64,000 nucleotides of DNA from an uncultured Sphingomonadaceae bacterium (GTDB taxonomy: Bacteria > Pseudomonadota > Alphaproteobacteria > Sphingomonadales > Sphingomonadaceae). Position numbers and translations under genes: made by a program. A model generated the notes under the pieces. The model made no database searches. It had not been told where the DNA came from and saw only the letters and a list, made by a program, of their open reading frames with translations. Position 1 is the stretch's first letter. Each line of letters opens with the position of its first letter. The stretch lies in assembly GCA_947495985.1 (NCBI GenBank), contig CANMBD010000004.1, positions 124,001-188,000 of the forward strand, in the 5' to 3' direction. Positions 1 to 8,682 of this stretch are shown one piece after another.

Positions 1-636
1 GACCGCCTCGACTGGAAAACCGGCAATACGCTGCGCTAATGCGCGAACTTTGCCATCAATGTCCTTTGCCGCATAAGTTCGGTTCAGATAGCCCCAGCGT
101 TCCGCCGTTTCGGCGTCCAGATCTTCTCCACCCAGGATGACTTCCATCGCCCGGCCATGACCGATGATATTCGCGAGGTTTTGGGTGCCCGTACCACCTG
201 GCAAGATGCCCAGCGGGACCTCCATTTGATTGATGATCGTTTTCCCTTGTACGCCAAAGCGCATGTCCATGTTCGATATAATCTCGTTGCCGCCACCGCC
301 CACGCGTCCTTCCACCTGCGCAATCGTAACCTTGTCCATCGAGCGAAAGCGCTGGCACATGACATGGAACGGATTGGGATCGATGCTGCGTTCCGCAGGT
401 CTGTCGACCGGAAAGGACAGGATCAGCTCGACGTCGAAATGCGCCATGAAAAAATCAGGATCGGCACTTTTGAAGAGAATGACGGTAAGATCGGAATCGG
501 CCTCGAGCTCCTCGGCAAGCGCCATCCATTCTTCGAAAAGCTGCTGGGTGATCAGGTTGATGGGTGGATTGGAGATGATGACTTCGCCCAGCCGTCCAGT
601 TTTGGTGACTGACAATAGTTCGTAATCATAAGCCAT
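1..636 (-). CDS. enoyl-CoA hydratase/isomerase (crotonase) family protein, 3' end cut by the window
   Basis: An open frame of 212 codons runs from an ATG at 636 off the left edge with no stop. The product has the crotonase fold signature: an oxyanion-hole stretch VEGRVGGGGNE around residues 108-118, and both glutamates of catalytically active enoyl-CoA hydratases, E139 (in NQMEVPLG) and E165 (in GRAMEVILGG), at the family's spacing. The expected reaction is hydration or isomerisation of an acyl-CoA thioester in the cytoplasm; the substrate cannot be read from sequence. The ribosome-binding region is an uninterrupted run of eight G (643-650 on the minus strand). The C-terminal part lies outside the window, so fusion to another domain cannot be excluded. 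Confidence 0.85.
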   Translation of the reverse strand, partial: MAYDYELLSVTKTGRLGEVIISNPPINLITQQLFEEWMALAEELEADSDLTVILFKSADPDFFMAHFDVELILSFPVDRPAERSIDPNPFHVMCQRFRSMDKVTIAQVEGRVGGGGNEIISNMDMRFGVQGKTIINQMEVPLGILPGGTGTQNLANIIGHGRAMEVILGGEDLDAETAERWGYLNRTYAAKDIDGKVRALAQRIAGFPVEAV

Positions 637-666
637 TTACGTCCCCCCCCATGAAATCGCGATAGA

Positions 667-1257
667 TTAACGGCGCAATAGAAATACCGCGTGTTCTGCA
701 AGCAGATTGGCCAGACCGCGCCCGGTTTGCTTGTCTCCGCTCAGGAACCATTGGCCCTCTTGTTTCAATTCGCCATCACGTACCAATGCGCGGAAATCGT
801 CGATCGTTACGTGGTGAATGTTTGGCGTATCATACCACGTTTGCGGCAGCAATCGCGTGACCGGCATCCGGCCGCCGATCAGCAGGGACATACGCACCCG
901 CCAATGGGCGAAATTAGGGAAGCTGACAAAAGCCTGTTTGCCGATGCGCAGCAGTTCATCGACTATCTGATCCGGCCGGTGGGTGGTCTGCAACGTCTGG
1001 CTGAGGATCGCATAGTCGAAACTGACATCGGGATAGGCGGATAGATCGGTATCGGCATCTCCCTGCACGACCGACAGGCCTTTGCTGACTGCGCTCGCGA
1101 CATTGGTCGGGTCAATTTCAAGCCCCCGGGCATCGACCTGTTTTTGATCGCGCAAGGCTGCCATCAATGCACCATCGCCGCAGCCGATGTCGAGCACACG
1201 CGCATTGGGACGGACGTTGTCAGCAATAATCTGCAAATCGGGGCGGAGTTTGTTCAT
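667..1257 (-). CDS. metW: methionine biosynthesis protein MetW
   Basis: A 196-residue class I SAM-methyltransferase-like protein. The SAM-binding loop is [15 protein letters not shown] at about residues 20-34, followed by the MetW-typical RNLY-like core and a QTLQ motif near residue 88. It starts inside the last codons of metX (ATGA overlap), so the two are translationally coupled. In Proteobacteria that use the MetX/MetW pair, MetW is needed together with MetX for acylation of homoserine. Its exact biochemical role is less certain than that of MetX. Length and gene order match the family. Confidence 0.92.
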   Translation of the reverse strand: MNKLRPDLQIIADNVRPNARVLDIGCGDGALMAALRDQKQVDARGLEIDPTNVASAVSKGLSVVQGDADTDLSAYPDVSFDYAILSQTLQTTHRPDQIVDELLRIGKQAFVSFPNFAHWRVRMSLLIGGRMPVTRLLPQTWYDTPNIHHVTIDDFRALVRDGELKQEGQWFLSGDKQTGRGLANLLAEHAVFLLRR

Positions 1258-2378
1258 AGACTTTCCCCCGCCTTTAAAAACCCGTCGACAATTCGGTTCA
1301 TCTCGGGGTTTGCCAACAAGAAACTGTCATGGCCAAAGGCGCTAGACAGTTCAACGAAGCTCGCCGCTGCGCCTGCAGCATTGAGCGCATGAACAATCGT
1401 TCGCGATTCACTGGTCGGATAGAGCCAGTCGGTATCAAAGCTGATCAGGCAGAAACGTGTTTTGGATCCCTTGAACGCGTTGGCCAATGTGCCGCCATGG
1501 GCCTCGGCCAAGTCGAAATAGTCCATCGCTCGGGTGATATACAGATAGCTGTTGGCGTCAAAACGATCGACAAAGCTGATGCCCTGATGCCGCAAATAGC
1601 TTTCCACCTGAAAATCAGCATCAAAGCCGAAAGTCTTGCTGTCACGGTCCTGCAAGCGCCGGCCGAACTTTTCAGTCAGGCCCGCTTCCGACAGATAGGT
1701 GATATGCGCCGCCATACGTGCCACGGCGAGGCCACTGCTTGGCGGATCGTCATCGGCATAATAGGATCCGCCACGCCAGCGCGGATCGGCCATGATCGCT
1801 TGTCGCCCGACTTCGTGAAAGGCGATATTTTGTGCACTGTGGCGCGCGGCAGACGCAACAATCACAGCAGATTTGACCCTATCGGGATAAAGCGTGGTCC
1901 AGTTGATCGCCTGCATTCCGCCCATCGACCCACCGATGACGGCATGAAGTCGCTCAATGCCAAGATGATCGAGCAACAACGCCTGCGCCCGAACCATATC
2001 GGCGATCGTGAGGACCGGAAAATCCATGCCCCAGGGTTTTTCAGTGGCCGGATTGATGGTTGCCGGGCCAGATGAACCCATGCAACTGCCAATCACATTG
2101 GCGCAGATGACGAAATGCCGGTTGGTATCAACCGGTTTGCCAGGGCCAACCATGTCCGTCCACCAACCGCCCTTTCCTGTCAGCGGATGCTTGGATGCAA
2201 CATATTGGTCCATAGTTAACGCATGACAGATCAGCACTGCGTTGCTGGCGTCAGCGTTCAAATCGCCATAGGTTTCATAGGCGAGATCCACAGGCGCCAA
2301 TTCGCCGCCGCTATCTAAAGGCAACGGTCCCAGCAGGCGGACCTTTTTGTCGAGCCCAAAGCGCGTATCTTCACTCAT
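1254..2378 (-). CDS. metX: homoserine O-acyltransferase MetX
   Basis: A 374-residue alpha/beta-hydrolase-fold acyltransferase for the first committed step of methionine synthesis, transfer of an acyl group from acyl-CoA to homoserine. The nucleophile elbow GGSMGGMQ lies near residue 150, and the C-terminal FGHDSFLL carries the catalytic histidine, with the acid in SFDTDWLYP before it. MetX proteins can use acetyl-CoA or succinyl-CoA, and I cannot decide which from what I see. It forms a two-gene operon with metW (4-bp overlap) and is divergent from hisC, with about 110 bp between them. The leader contains hairpin potential (see findings). Confidence 0.93.
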   Translation of the reverse strand: MSEDTRFGLDKKVRLLGPLPLDSGGELAPVDLAYETYGDLNADASNAVLICHALTMDQYVASKHPLTGKGGWWTDMVGPGKPVDTNRHFVICANVIGSCMGSSGPATINPATEKPWGMDFPVLTIADMVRAQALLLDHLGIERLHAVIGGSMGGMQAINWTTLYPDRVKSAVIVASAARHSAQNIAFHEVGRQAIMADPRWRGGSYYADDDPPSSGLAVARMAAHITYLSEAGLTEKFGRRLQDRDSKTFGFDADFQVESYLRHQGISFVDRFDANSYLYITRAMDYFDLAEAHGGTLANAFKGSKTRFCLISFDTDWLYPTSESRTIVHALNAAGAAASFVELSSAFGHDSFLLANPEMNRIVDGFLKAGESL

Positions 2379-2489
2379 CGGCGTAGCATTATCAGCCAGG
2401 CGCAGACTAGCAAGCGTTTATAGGCGCTTAGCGCCGTGATCATGAATACTTTTGTTGATCGTTCCGGATAGCGCGGGTAAGGCCGGGCC
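2379..2489. promoter_or_regulatory. divergent metX/hisC promoter region with palindrome
   Basis: This 111-bp gap must hold the start signals for metX (leftward) and hisC (rightward). It contains the palindrome GGCGCTTAGCGCC at 2425-2437. Read on the metX strand, a second possible hairpin overlaps it (AAGCG paired with CGCTT), followed by TGATAATGCTACG just before the metX start. Overlapping alternative stems in a metX leader suggest a regulatory RNA, but I could not match it confidently to a known SAM riboswitch class. Confidence 0.3.
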
Positions 2490-3587
2490 ATGACCAAACC
2501 AGAGCCAAAATCCTATATCTCGGCGATTCACGCCTATACTCCTGGCAAGGCGAAAGCCGATGACGGGCGCGTGCTCGTCAAGCTTTCCGCCAATGAAAAT
2601 CCGCTCGGCTGTAGCACGGATGCCAGTACCGCGCTGGCGGCGCAGGCAAGCCATGTCGCACGCTATCCCGATCCGGCCAGCCATGCGCTGCGTGTTGCTC
2701 TTGCGGAAACTTATGGTTTGGAAGCGGACCAGATCGTCTGCGGAACCGGGTCCGATGAACTGCTGAATCTGGTCGCGGCTGGCTATGCCGGTGTGGGTGA
2801 CGAGATTATCCACGTCAATTACGGTTTCATGGTCTACGAGATTGCCACACGCAAGGTTGGTGCAGAAGTTGTGATGGCCCCTGACGATGACTATGGCACG
2901 GACGTGGACGGGCTGCTGGCGTTGGTGACGCCAAAAACGCGCGTTGTCTATCTGGCGAATCCCAACAACCCAACAGGTACGATTACGCCCGACAGTGAGA
3001 TTGAACGCCTACATGCTGGCCTGCCGCAAGACGTCGTGCTGGTGGTCGATCAGGCTTATGGTGAATATCTGGACAATGACGGTGCCGCCAGTTTCGACCT
3101 GGCGCGGCGGCATGGCAATGTTCTGATTACACGGACTTTTTCCAAAATCTACGGACTTGCTGCTGAGCGCATTGGCTGGGCCTATGGACAGCCGCATCTT
3201 ATCGATACACTCAACCGGATCCGCGGGCCGTTTAATGTGACCAGCGCTGGTCAGGCGGCAGCCATTGCGGCTCTGGCGGATCAGAAATTTGTTACCCACA
3301 GCCGCGAGCATAATGCCAAATGGCGTGAATGGATGACGGGAGAGATAGCGGCCCTGTCCAATCACGGTCTGCGCGCCATTCCATCCGCTGCAAATTTCAT
3401 CCTGGTAATTTTTGACGGGGCGGTGAGCGCGGAAACGGCAGACCGGAAACTGGTCGAGACCGGCTATGTGGTCCGGAGATTGCCGGCTCAAGGGCTAGGT
3501 CATGCGCTGCGGATTACCATCGGTACAGAGGAAGAAAATCGCGGTTTCATGGATGCCTTGCGCGCTATATTGGACGCCGCCGACTGA
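2490..3587 (+). CDS. hisC: histidinol-phosphate aminotransferase
   Basis: A 365-residue fold-type I PLP aminotransferase. Visible signatures are KLSANENPLG near residue 32, the cofactor-contacting YLANPNNPTG near residue 154, the catalytic lysine in FSKIYGLAAERIGW near residue 218, and a C-terminal ALRITIGT arginine motif. The expected reaction is transamination of imidazole-acetol phosphate with glutamate in histidine synthesis. Here it sits directly in front of prephenate dehydrogenase (TGATG overlap), an arrangement in which HisC-type enzymes often also transaminate aromatic keto acids. A double role in tyrosine/phenylalanine synthesis is therefore plausible. Confidence 0.93.
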   Translation: MTKPEPKSYISAIHAYTPGKAKADDGRVLVKLSANENPLGCSTDASTALAAQASHVARYPDPASHALRVALAETYGLEADQIVCGTGSDELLNLVAAGYAGVGDEIIHVNYGFMVYEIATRKVGAEVVMAPDDDYGTDVDGLLALVTPKTRVVYLANPNNPTGTITPDSEIERLHAGLPQDVVLVVDQAYGEYLDNDGAASFDLARRHGNVLITRTFSKIYGLAAERIGWAYGQPHLIDTLNRIRGPFNVTSAGQAAAIAALADQKFVTHSREHNAKWREWMTGEIAALSNHGLRAIPSAANFILVIFDGAVSAETADRKLVETGYVVRRLPAQGLGHALRITIGTEEENRGFMDALRAILDAAD

Positions 3588-4495
3588 TGCTGCCTTTCGC
3601 GAACATCACGATTATTGGGCTTGGCCTGATTGGCTCTTCCATAGCCCATGGTGTGAAAGCCAGCATGCCGACCGCTCGCATAACGGGCTATGATGCCGAC
3701 GCCGCGGTTCGTGCCCGGGTGCAGGAGCTGGGCTTTTGCGATGATGTTGCCGACAGTGCTGGCGCAGCTGTCATCGATGCTGACCTGGTGCTGCTGTGTG
3801 TGCCAGTTGGTGCCATGGCGTCAATCGCCGCAGACATGGCGGAAGATCTGCCCAAAGATGCCGTGATCAGCGACGTCGGATCGTCCAAGGGCAATGTTAT
3901 CGCTTCTTTGCAAGCCGCTTTACCGGGAGCGCGGATCATTCCCGCTCACCCCGTCGCCGGCACCGAACATAGCGGACCGGATGCCGGTTTCGCGACCCTT
4001 TTCCATGACCGCTGGTGTATATTGACCCCGCCCGATGATGCGCAGGAAGGCGATATTGAACGCGTGCGCGCCTTTTGGGAGAAACTGGGCGCGAATATCG
4101 AGATTATGGACGCCAAGCATCATGATCTGGTCCTCGCGGTAACAAGCCATTTGCCGCATCTTATCGCTTATACGATTGTCGGCACGGCGTCTGATCTTGA
4201 GGATGTGACGCGCAGCGAAGTCATCAAATATTCCGCTGGCGGCTTTCGCGACTTTACCCGTATCGCGGCTTCCGACCCCACCATGTGGCGTGATGTATTT
4301 ATGTCGAATAAGGATGCGGTGCTGGAAATGCTCCAGCGTTTCTCAGAGGATCTCACCGCCCTGCAACGCGCCATCCGCTGGGACAAGGGTGATGAGCTGT
4401 TCGACCTGTTCACCAAGACCCGCGCCATCCGCCGCCGGATTATCGAAGAGGGTCAGGATGATGCAGCACCGGATTTCGGCCGGAGCCACGACTAG
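3587..4495 (+). CDS. tyrA: prephenate/arogenate (cyclohexadienyl) dehydrogenase
   Basis: A 302-residue monofunctional TyrA-type dehydrogenase. The N-terminal Rossmann motif is GLGLIGSSIAHG (residues 9-20), followed by DVGSSKG and the substrate-binding HPVAGTEHSGPD near residues 120-131 and SHLPHLIAY near residues 187-195. It oxidatively decarboxylates prephenate or arogenate in tyrosine synthesis using NAD(P). The start codon overlaps the hisC stop, so the two are one transcription unit. No chorismate mutase or ACT domain is present, which is usual for alphaproteobacterial TyrC/TyrA forms. Confidence 0.92.
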   Translation: MLPFANITIIGLGLIGSSIAHGVKASMPTARITGYDADAAVRARVQELGFCDDVADSAGAAVIDADLVLLCVPVGAMASIAADMAEDLPKDAVISDVGSSKGNVIASLQAALPGARIIPAHPVAGTEHSGPDAGFATLFHDRWCILTPPDDAQEGDIERVRAFWEKLGANIEIMDAKHHDLVLAVTSHLPHLIAYTIVGTASDLEDVTRSEVIKYSAGGFRDFTRIAASDPTMWRDVFMSNKDAVLEMLQRFSEDLTALQRAIRWDKGDELFDLFTKTRAIRRRIIEEGQDDAAPDFGRSHD

Positions 4496-4524
4496 CGGAA
4501 ACGATACTGCGGAGCAGGGGACAA

Positions 4525-4857
4525 TTAGTTCGGTTTCCCACCCTCTTTATTCGAGGTGATGTTCAGCCCCACGACCAGGAACTTTGCTTCTTTTTCCGCC
4601 ACGGGCCGATGTTCCACGCCCTTGGGAACGGTAAACATATCGCCTTCCTTCAATTTTACATCGCCGCTGTGCAGACCGATGGTCATTTCGCCGCTGAAAA
4701 TGATGAAAAGTTCATCCTGATCATCATGTTTGTGCCAGTTGGTCGCGCCGATACCCTTGGCAACCTTGAATTGCTGGCCATTGGCCTCGGTCAGAATTTT
4801 CTGACTCCAATATTCCGTCAGCGCATTAAGTTCTTCGATAATATTCGATTTCTGCAT
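4525..4857 (-). CDS. cupin domain protein
   Basis: A 110-residue single-domain cupin. Motif 1 is visible around residues 42-60 (WHKHDDQDELFIIFSG, with the H-x-H...E metal ligands) and motif 2 near residues 78-90 (VPKGVEHRPVAEKEA, with the second histidine). Proteins of this size bind a divalent metal and are often sugar isomerases, small dioxygenases or mannose-6-phosphate-isomerase-like, but the substrate cannot be told here. It is convergent with tyrA and followed by a 196-bp gap, so it is probably monocistronic. Confidence 0.8.
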   Translation of the reverse strand: MQKSNIIEELNALTEYWSQKILTEANGQQFKVAKGIGATNWHKHDDQDELFIIFSGEMTIGLHSGDVKLKEGDMFTVPKGVEHRPVAEKEAKFLVVGLNITSNKEGGKPN

Positions 4858-5053
4858 CTTGTCCCTCTTTCGGAGATATGACCATCATGGGATGGCGGGT
4901 CACAGCGATGGTTATAGCACAGACCCGATATTTGATTCATCCCCAAAGCAAATCTTGAAACCCGGCGACGTCTTGTTGCGGCTTTAATCTATTGGCCATT
5001 GAATATAGACTATATAGGCCTGTATACGGGTTGCTGGTTAGGAGGGTCGTGGG

Positions 5054-5434
5054 ATGCACAGAATTGCGACGATGTTAATTGCCCTGATCGCTGCGCTTCA
5101 TCTTTACATTGCATGGTTTGAAATGTTCGCTTGGGTGACACGGGGACCGCAAGTATTTTCCGTACTGCCTCCTGATCTGTTCGAGCCGACAAAAGCGATG
5201 GCTGCCAATCAGGGATTATATAATGCGTTTTTAGCTGCCGGGCTTCTATGGTCGTTGTTCATCAAGGATGAGCAGTGGCGATTCAAGGTCGCGACATGCT
5301 TCTTGATATTTGTGGCGGTAGCAGGCATTTTTGGCGGGGTGACAGTGTCGCAAAGAATAATATTTGTGCAGACCGTCCCCGCGGTCATTGCATTGTTCTT
5401 TGTGTATTTGCGCTATCGAAAGACGTCTGAATGA
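5054..5434 (+). CDS. DUF1304 family membrane protein
   Basis: A 126-residue protein with four predicted transmembrane helices, matching the DUF1304 pattern: an early HLYIAWFEMFAW stretch in helix 1 and NQGLYNAFLAAGLLW in the first half. The molecular function of this family is not known. A very strong ribosome-binding site (AGGAGGGT, about 5038-5045) stands at good distance from the ATG. The gene is alone on its strand between a cupin gene and an MBL-fold gene that reads toward it. Confidence 0.85.
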   Translation: MHRIATMLIALIAALHLYIAWFEMFAWVTRGPQVFSVLPPDLFEPTKAMAANQGLYNAFLAAGLLWSLFIKDEQWRFKVATCFLIFVAVAGIFGGVTVSQRIIFVQTVPAVIALFFVYLRYRKTSE

Positions 5435-5452
5435 CGGTCCTCGAGTGTCCGT

Positions 5453-6115
5453 CTAACGCGCAGCCAGTACATCATCCGCAACAAAGGCGTTGGTTTTACG
5501 CTCATAGCCAAATTGGCTGGTCGGACCATGACCAGGGATGAAGGTGACGTCATCGCCTAGTGGCCACAGCTTCTGGGTAATCGCGTCGATTAGATCCTGA
5601 TGATTACCACGCGGAAAGTCCGTACGGCCGATCGAGCCTTGAAAAATGACGTCACCAACCACCGCCAGTTTCGACGGCTGATGATAAAAGATTACATGGC
5701 CCGGGGTATGGCCGGGGCAGTGGATGACGTCGAGAACCAGGTCGCCCACGGTCACCTGATCACCATCATTCAACCAGCGATCCGGCTCAAAGCTTTTGGC
5801 TTCCATCCCGTACCGCGCGCCGTCGCCATCCAGCTGCTCTATCCAGAAAAGATCGTCCTTGTGCGGGCCTTCGATGGGCAGGCCGAGCTCTTCCGCCAGC
5901 ATCCCCGCTTGCCCACAATGGTCAAGATGGCCATGGGTGATTATGATCTTTTCCAGATCAACACCATGCTCGGCCACTGCGGCTTTCAACCGCGACAGAT
6001 CACCGCCTGGATCGCTGAGCGCCGCTTTATTGGTTTTCGTGCACCAAAGGAGCGTGCAATTTTGCTGGAGCGGCGTGACCGGAATGATCACGGCCTTTAA
6101 GGGAGCGTCTGTCAT
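5453..6115 (-). CDS. MBL-fold metallo-hydrolase, glyoxalase II-like
   Basis: A 220-residue metallo-beta-lactamase-fold hydrolase. The zinc-binding HxHxDH signature is present as THGHLDHCGQ near residues 60-69, with further ligands in HCPGHTPGHV (around residue 134), VGDVIFQGSIGRTD (around 153-166) and GHGPTS (near 195). The FQGSIGRTDFPRGN block is characteristic of the glyoxalase II-like/persulfide-dioxygenase-like subgroup of thioester hydrolases. The exact substrate is not determined. Its 3' end lies only 18 bp from the DUF1304 gene, which converges on it. Confidence 0.88.
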   Translation of the reverse strand: MTDAPLKAVIIPVTPLQQNCTLLWCTKTNKAALSDPGGDLSRLKAAVAEHGVDLEKIIITHGHLDHCGQAGMLAEELGLPIEGPHKDDLFWIEQLDGDGARYGMEAKSFEPDRWLNDGDQVTVGDLVLDVIHCPGHTPGHVIFYHQPSKLAVVGDVIFQGSIGRTDFPRGNHQDLIDAITQKLWPLGDDVTFIPGHGPTSQFGYERKTNAFVADDVLAAR

Positions 6116-6294
6116 GACAAGCTATTTGGCGGTGCGACCGGCAAGTTGCAAGGTTTGAATGATTCCTCCGTTTTGAATTCGTGATTGTTTGAAGCTATCG
6201 CCTGATACGCGAAAATCTGGCAAGTCCACTAAGGGCACAAAAGCGGGCATCGCAAAGATAAAAACCTCGGGTCTGCTTCTGACCCAATTGCGGG

Positions 6295-7512
6295 CTATCG
6301 ACCAGCCGCGGCGCGCTTCAATTCGGTCGGCTGTGGAGTTGGTTTGGGCAACGCCTCTTCCTGACGCCGATCCTCGGCATTTTCGACACGATCTCGGCCG
6401 CTCGACTTGGCTCGGTAAAGCGCGGCATCGGCCCGTGCAAACAAATGCTCATAGGTCTCCCCATCGCGCGCTGTGGCCACGCCAAAACTTGCAGTCAGAC
6501 GGATATCATCGTTTAGACTATCATGTTCGAGACGTGCGAAAGCTTGCCTGATCCGCTCGGCTAACCGCTCAGCTGGATCATTCGGGCAATTCCAGATCGC
6601 GATACAGAATTCTTCTCCGCCGATCCGGCCCGCCATGTCGGATCCGCGCACCATCTGATCGATGAGTTCGCCAAAGCTCGAGATCGCTTGGTCGCCCGCC
6701 TGGTGCCCCCAGATATCATTTACCTGTTTGAAGTGGTCGATATCGGCCACCACCAGGCTCAGGGGGCGATCCTCCGTCTGTGCACGTGATAGAAGGGCTC
6801 GAATCGATTGTTCAAACGCGCCCCGATTGAGCAGCCCCGTCAAGGAATCACGATCGCTGCTTTCGCGCAAAGCCTTGGTCCAGTCGGCGATCGTCGCGCC
6901 GATCAGAACCATCGCGGTTGTTACGCCTTTCACCCCGAGTACGAGGCCGATCAGGGAGTAGTAGATCGACTCCCGATAGGCCTCCGCCGGGATCGACCGC
7001 TCGAACAGCAGCGTCAATGTTGGTCTGGCGAGGAAATCGGCAGCTTGAAATGCCATGATCGCGATGATTGCGAGATCGACCAGATTGCGGCGCCGTGCGT
7101 TGAGAAGTGTCGTCACGCCCATGGCGAACATGACACCGTAGCCTATATTGACGATGATCAGTCGCGAGGCGATGTCGTTGGAAAAACTAACCGCCACTGC
7201 CAGTACCAACGCGCTGATCAGGTAAACGACCACAAAGCTTCCCAGATGGAACCGTTGACCGGCGCGCTCACAGACTGATACCACCAGCACGATAGAACCA
7301 AGTGCGTAGAAAAGCTGCGTTGCATGAAAGAGGTAGAAAGCGTTGGCTGGCAGGAAGTGGGTGATAAGAAATCCCACAGCGGACAGGGCATAGGCAATGC
7401 CAAATCCGAGCACGTGACGCTTCATACGCCCCACCCGCCAAAGCACCACGAATGTCACCGCAAAAAACAGCGCCATGAGCGGTGTCACCATCCCAAGAAT
7501 TTGCGTTTGCAT
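6295..7512 (-). CDS. membrane-anchored GGDEF diguanylate cyclase
   Basis: A 405-residue protein with about six N-terminal transmembrane helices (residues 1-215), then a GGDEF domain from about residue 220. The active-site motif is GGEEF (in GRIGGEEFCIA), and a canonical inhibitory I-site RGSD sits five residues before it, so it should both make cyclic di-GMP and be product-inhibited. No sensor domain other than the membrane part is visible. A basic, proline-rich tail follows the cyclase domain. The signal it senses is unknown. It is monocistronic, with about 140-bp gaps on the 5' side and 180 bp on the 3' side. Confidence 0.9.
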   Translation of the reverse strand: MQTQILGMVTPLMALFFAVTFVVLWRVGRMKRHVLGFGIAYALSAVGFLITHFLPANAFYLFHATQLFYALGSIVLVVSVCERAGQRFHLGSFVVVYLISALVLAVAVSFSNDIASRLIIVNIGYGVMFAMGVTTLLNARRRNLVDLAIIAIMAFQAADFLARPTLTLLFERSIPAEAYRESIYYSLIGLVLGVKGVTTAMVLIGATIADWTKALRESSDRDSLTGLLNRGAFEQSIRALLSRAQTEDRPLSLVVADIDHFKQVNDIWGHQAGDQAISSFGELIDQMVRGSDMAGRIGGEEFCIAIWNCPNDPAERLAERIRQAFARLEHDSLNDDIRLTASFGVATARDGETYEHLFARADAALYRAKSSGRDRVENAEDRRQEEALPKPTPQPTELKRAAAGR

Positions 7513-7653
7513 TTAACCTTAGCGCCCCCGTCCCAATGGGTTAGGTCAATATAGTTAAGAGCACCTTAAGGAATCGTATTCCAATCCATTTCCGTCGCAT
7601 CAGTAACTGCCTGCTATCGTCCGTTTTCGGGGTATAGCCGTTTTGTGATGCGC

Positions 7654-8340
7654 CTAAAGACGCCGCCCCGTCCAAACAACCCGGCCGATGATATTCACCT
7701 CTTGTGGCTCCACATCATCCCAGTCGGGATAGCGGTCATTGTCGCTGCGGATCGACAGTTTTCCGGACGGGCGCAGCGCAAGCCTCTTGACCAGCAATAC
7801 GTCATCCATGCGCAGGACATAAATGCCATCCCGCAGGGGGCGTTCAGCGGCGCTGTGATCGACCATGATATCGTCGCCATCGCACAAAGTCGGGTCCATG
7901 GAATCGCCGTCGACCGAGATAAGCGATAATTTGTCCGGGGCGCTGCCGAGTTGTTTCAGCCATTTTGCGCCAAAGGCCATGCTATCTTGTGGCGCTTCAT
8001 CATCCGCCAGCGATCCGGGACCGGCAGATGCGCCCAGTTGGAGTTGTCGAATCCTCACCATATTGCTTGTATCATTTTTCAGCGGACTGAAGTTGTTTTT
8101 GGACGCAGCGGCAGCGGTCGCACCCAGATATTGCTCGTCGACGGCATAAAACTCTGCCAGTTTCCGGCGATCATCCTCGTCCAGTTTGCGAGGCGTACCG
8201 CGCTTTATATATTGCTGGATGTAGGCCGGGTTCTTTCCCAGCATCCGCGATAACGACGAAAAATCATCACCATTTTGCCGGATCAACTGCTCCAGATTAG
8301 CGCGCGGATCGCCACTGGATAGGGGTTTTGCCTGAGCCAT
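7654..8340 (-). CDS. S24-type LexA/CI-like repressor with helix-turn-helix
   Basis: A 228-residue protein with an N-terminal HTH-like part (FSSLSRMLGKNPAYIQQYI near residues 29-47) and a C-terminal S24 serine-protease-like domain. The nucleophile is in DGDSMDPTL, the general-base lysine in VLLVKRLAL, and a likely self-cleavage linker in ASAGPGSL (A-G bond). This is the architecture of phage CI and LexA-like repressors that autocleave when activated by RecA. I chose the ATG at 8340; an in-frame GTG lies one codon upstream. It is transcribed away from a small HTH gene across a region with three TAGGA sites. It is not LexA itself, judged by the HTH type. Confidence 0.88.
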   Translation of the reverse strand: MAQAKPLSSGDPRANLEQLIRQNGDDFSSLSRMLGKNPAYIQQYIKRGTPRKLDEDDRRKLAEFYAVDEQYLGATAAAASKNNFSPLKNDTSNMVRIRQLQLGASAGPGSLADDEAPQDSMAFGAKWLKQLGSAPDKLSLISVDGDSMDPTLCDGDDIMVDHSAAERPLRDGIYVLRMDDVLLVKRLALRPSGKLSIRSDNDRYPDWDDVEPQEVNIIGRVVWTGRRL

Positions 8341-8375
8341 CACCGGGACTTATCCGTTTTGGCCGAAAATGGCAA

Positions 8376-8429
8376 TAGGAAATATCCTAGACATGTAGGA
8401 AATTACATTTCAAATAGGATTTTGCCTAT
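8376..8429. promoter_or_regulatory. three-site operator region between S24 repressor and small HTH gene
   Basis: Three copies of the half-site TAGGA stand 20 and 19 bp apart (8376, 8396, 8415). The first is part of a perfect inverted repeat, TAGGA-N4-TCCTA (8376-8389); the third is ATAGG-N6-CCTAT (8414-8429); the middle one lies in TGTA-N6-TACA (8394-8407). A plausible promoter for the repressor (TTGAAA, 18 bp, TAGGAT on the minus strand) runs through them. Helical phasing and position resemble a phage operator cluster. Binding by the S24 protein is inference. Confidence 0.6.
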
Positions 8430-8493
8430 CCTTGATCGAGTCGGCGGCGCTGATGAGCAGGATGGGACAGCCAGTTCCAACCGGAGAGAAGCA

Positions 8494-8682
8494 ATGCATT
8501 TGTTACGCGAAATCGAAAAGTTCATGCGGGAAACCGATATGCCCTGGACCAAATTTGGCCGGCTGTCGGTTCGCGATCCCCGCTTTGTGGAGGACTTGCG
8601 CAATGGCCGCCAACCCGGCGAAAAAATTTCGCGGCGTGCGGAATATTTCATGAACAAATGGAGAAATGACCATGCTGCATGA
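8494..8682 (+). CDS. small Cro-like helix-turn-helix protein
   Basis: A 62-residue basic protein. The ribosome-binding site GGAGAGAA lies 6 bp before the ATG at 8494; the frame is open further upstream only through the operator region, so this start is preferred. The body WTKFGRLSVRDPRFVEDLR followed by GRQPG and a RRAEYFM helix looks like a minimal XRE-type DNA-binding fold. It is divergent from an S24 repressor and overlaps the next gene. By position it corresponds to a Cro-like or excision-control protein. Function is inferred from fold and context only. Confidence 0.65.
   Translation: MHLLREIEKFMRETDMPWTKFGRLSVRDPRFVEDLRNGRQPGEKISRRAEYFMNKWRNDHAA

Noticed and set aside
56-625. Several overlapping open frames on both strands at the left edge
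   Set aside because: They are shadows of the crotonase frame that runs off the window; only that frame has family motifs.
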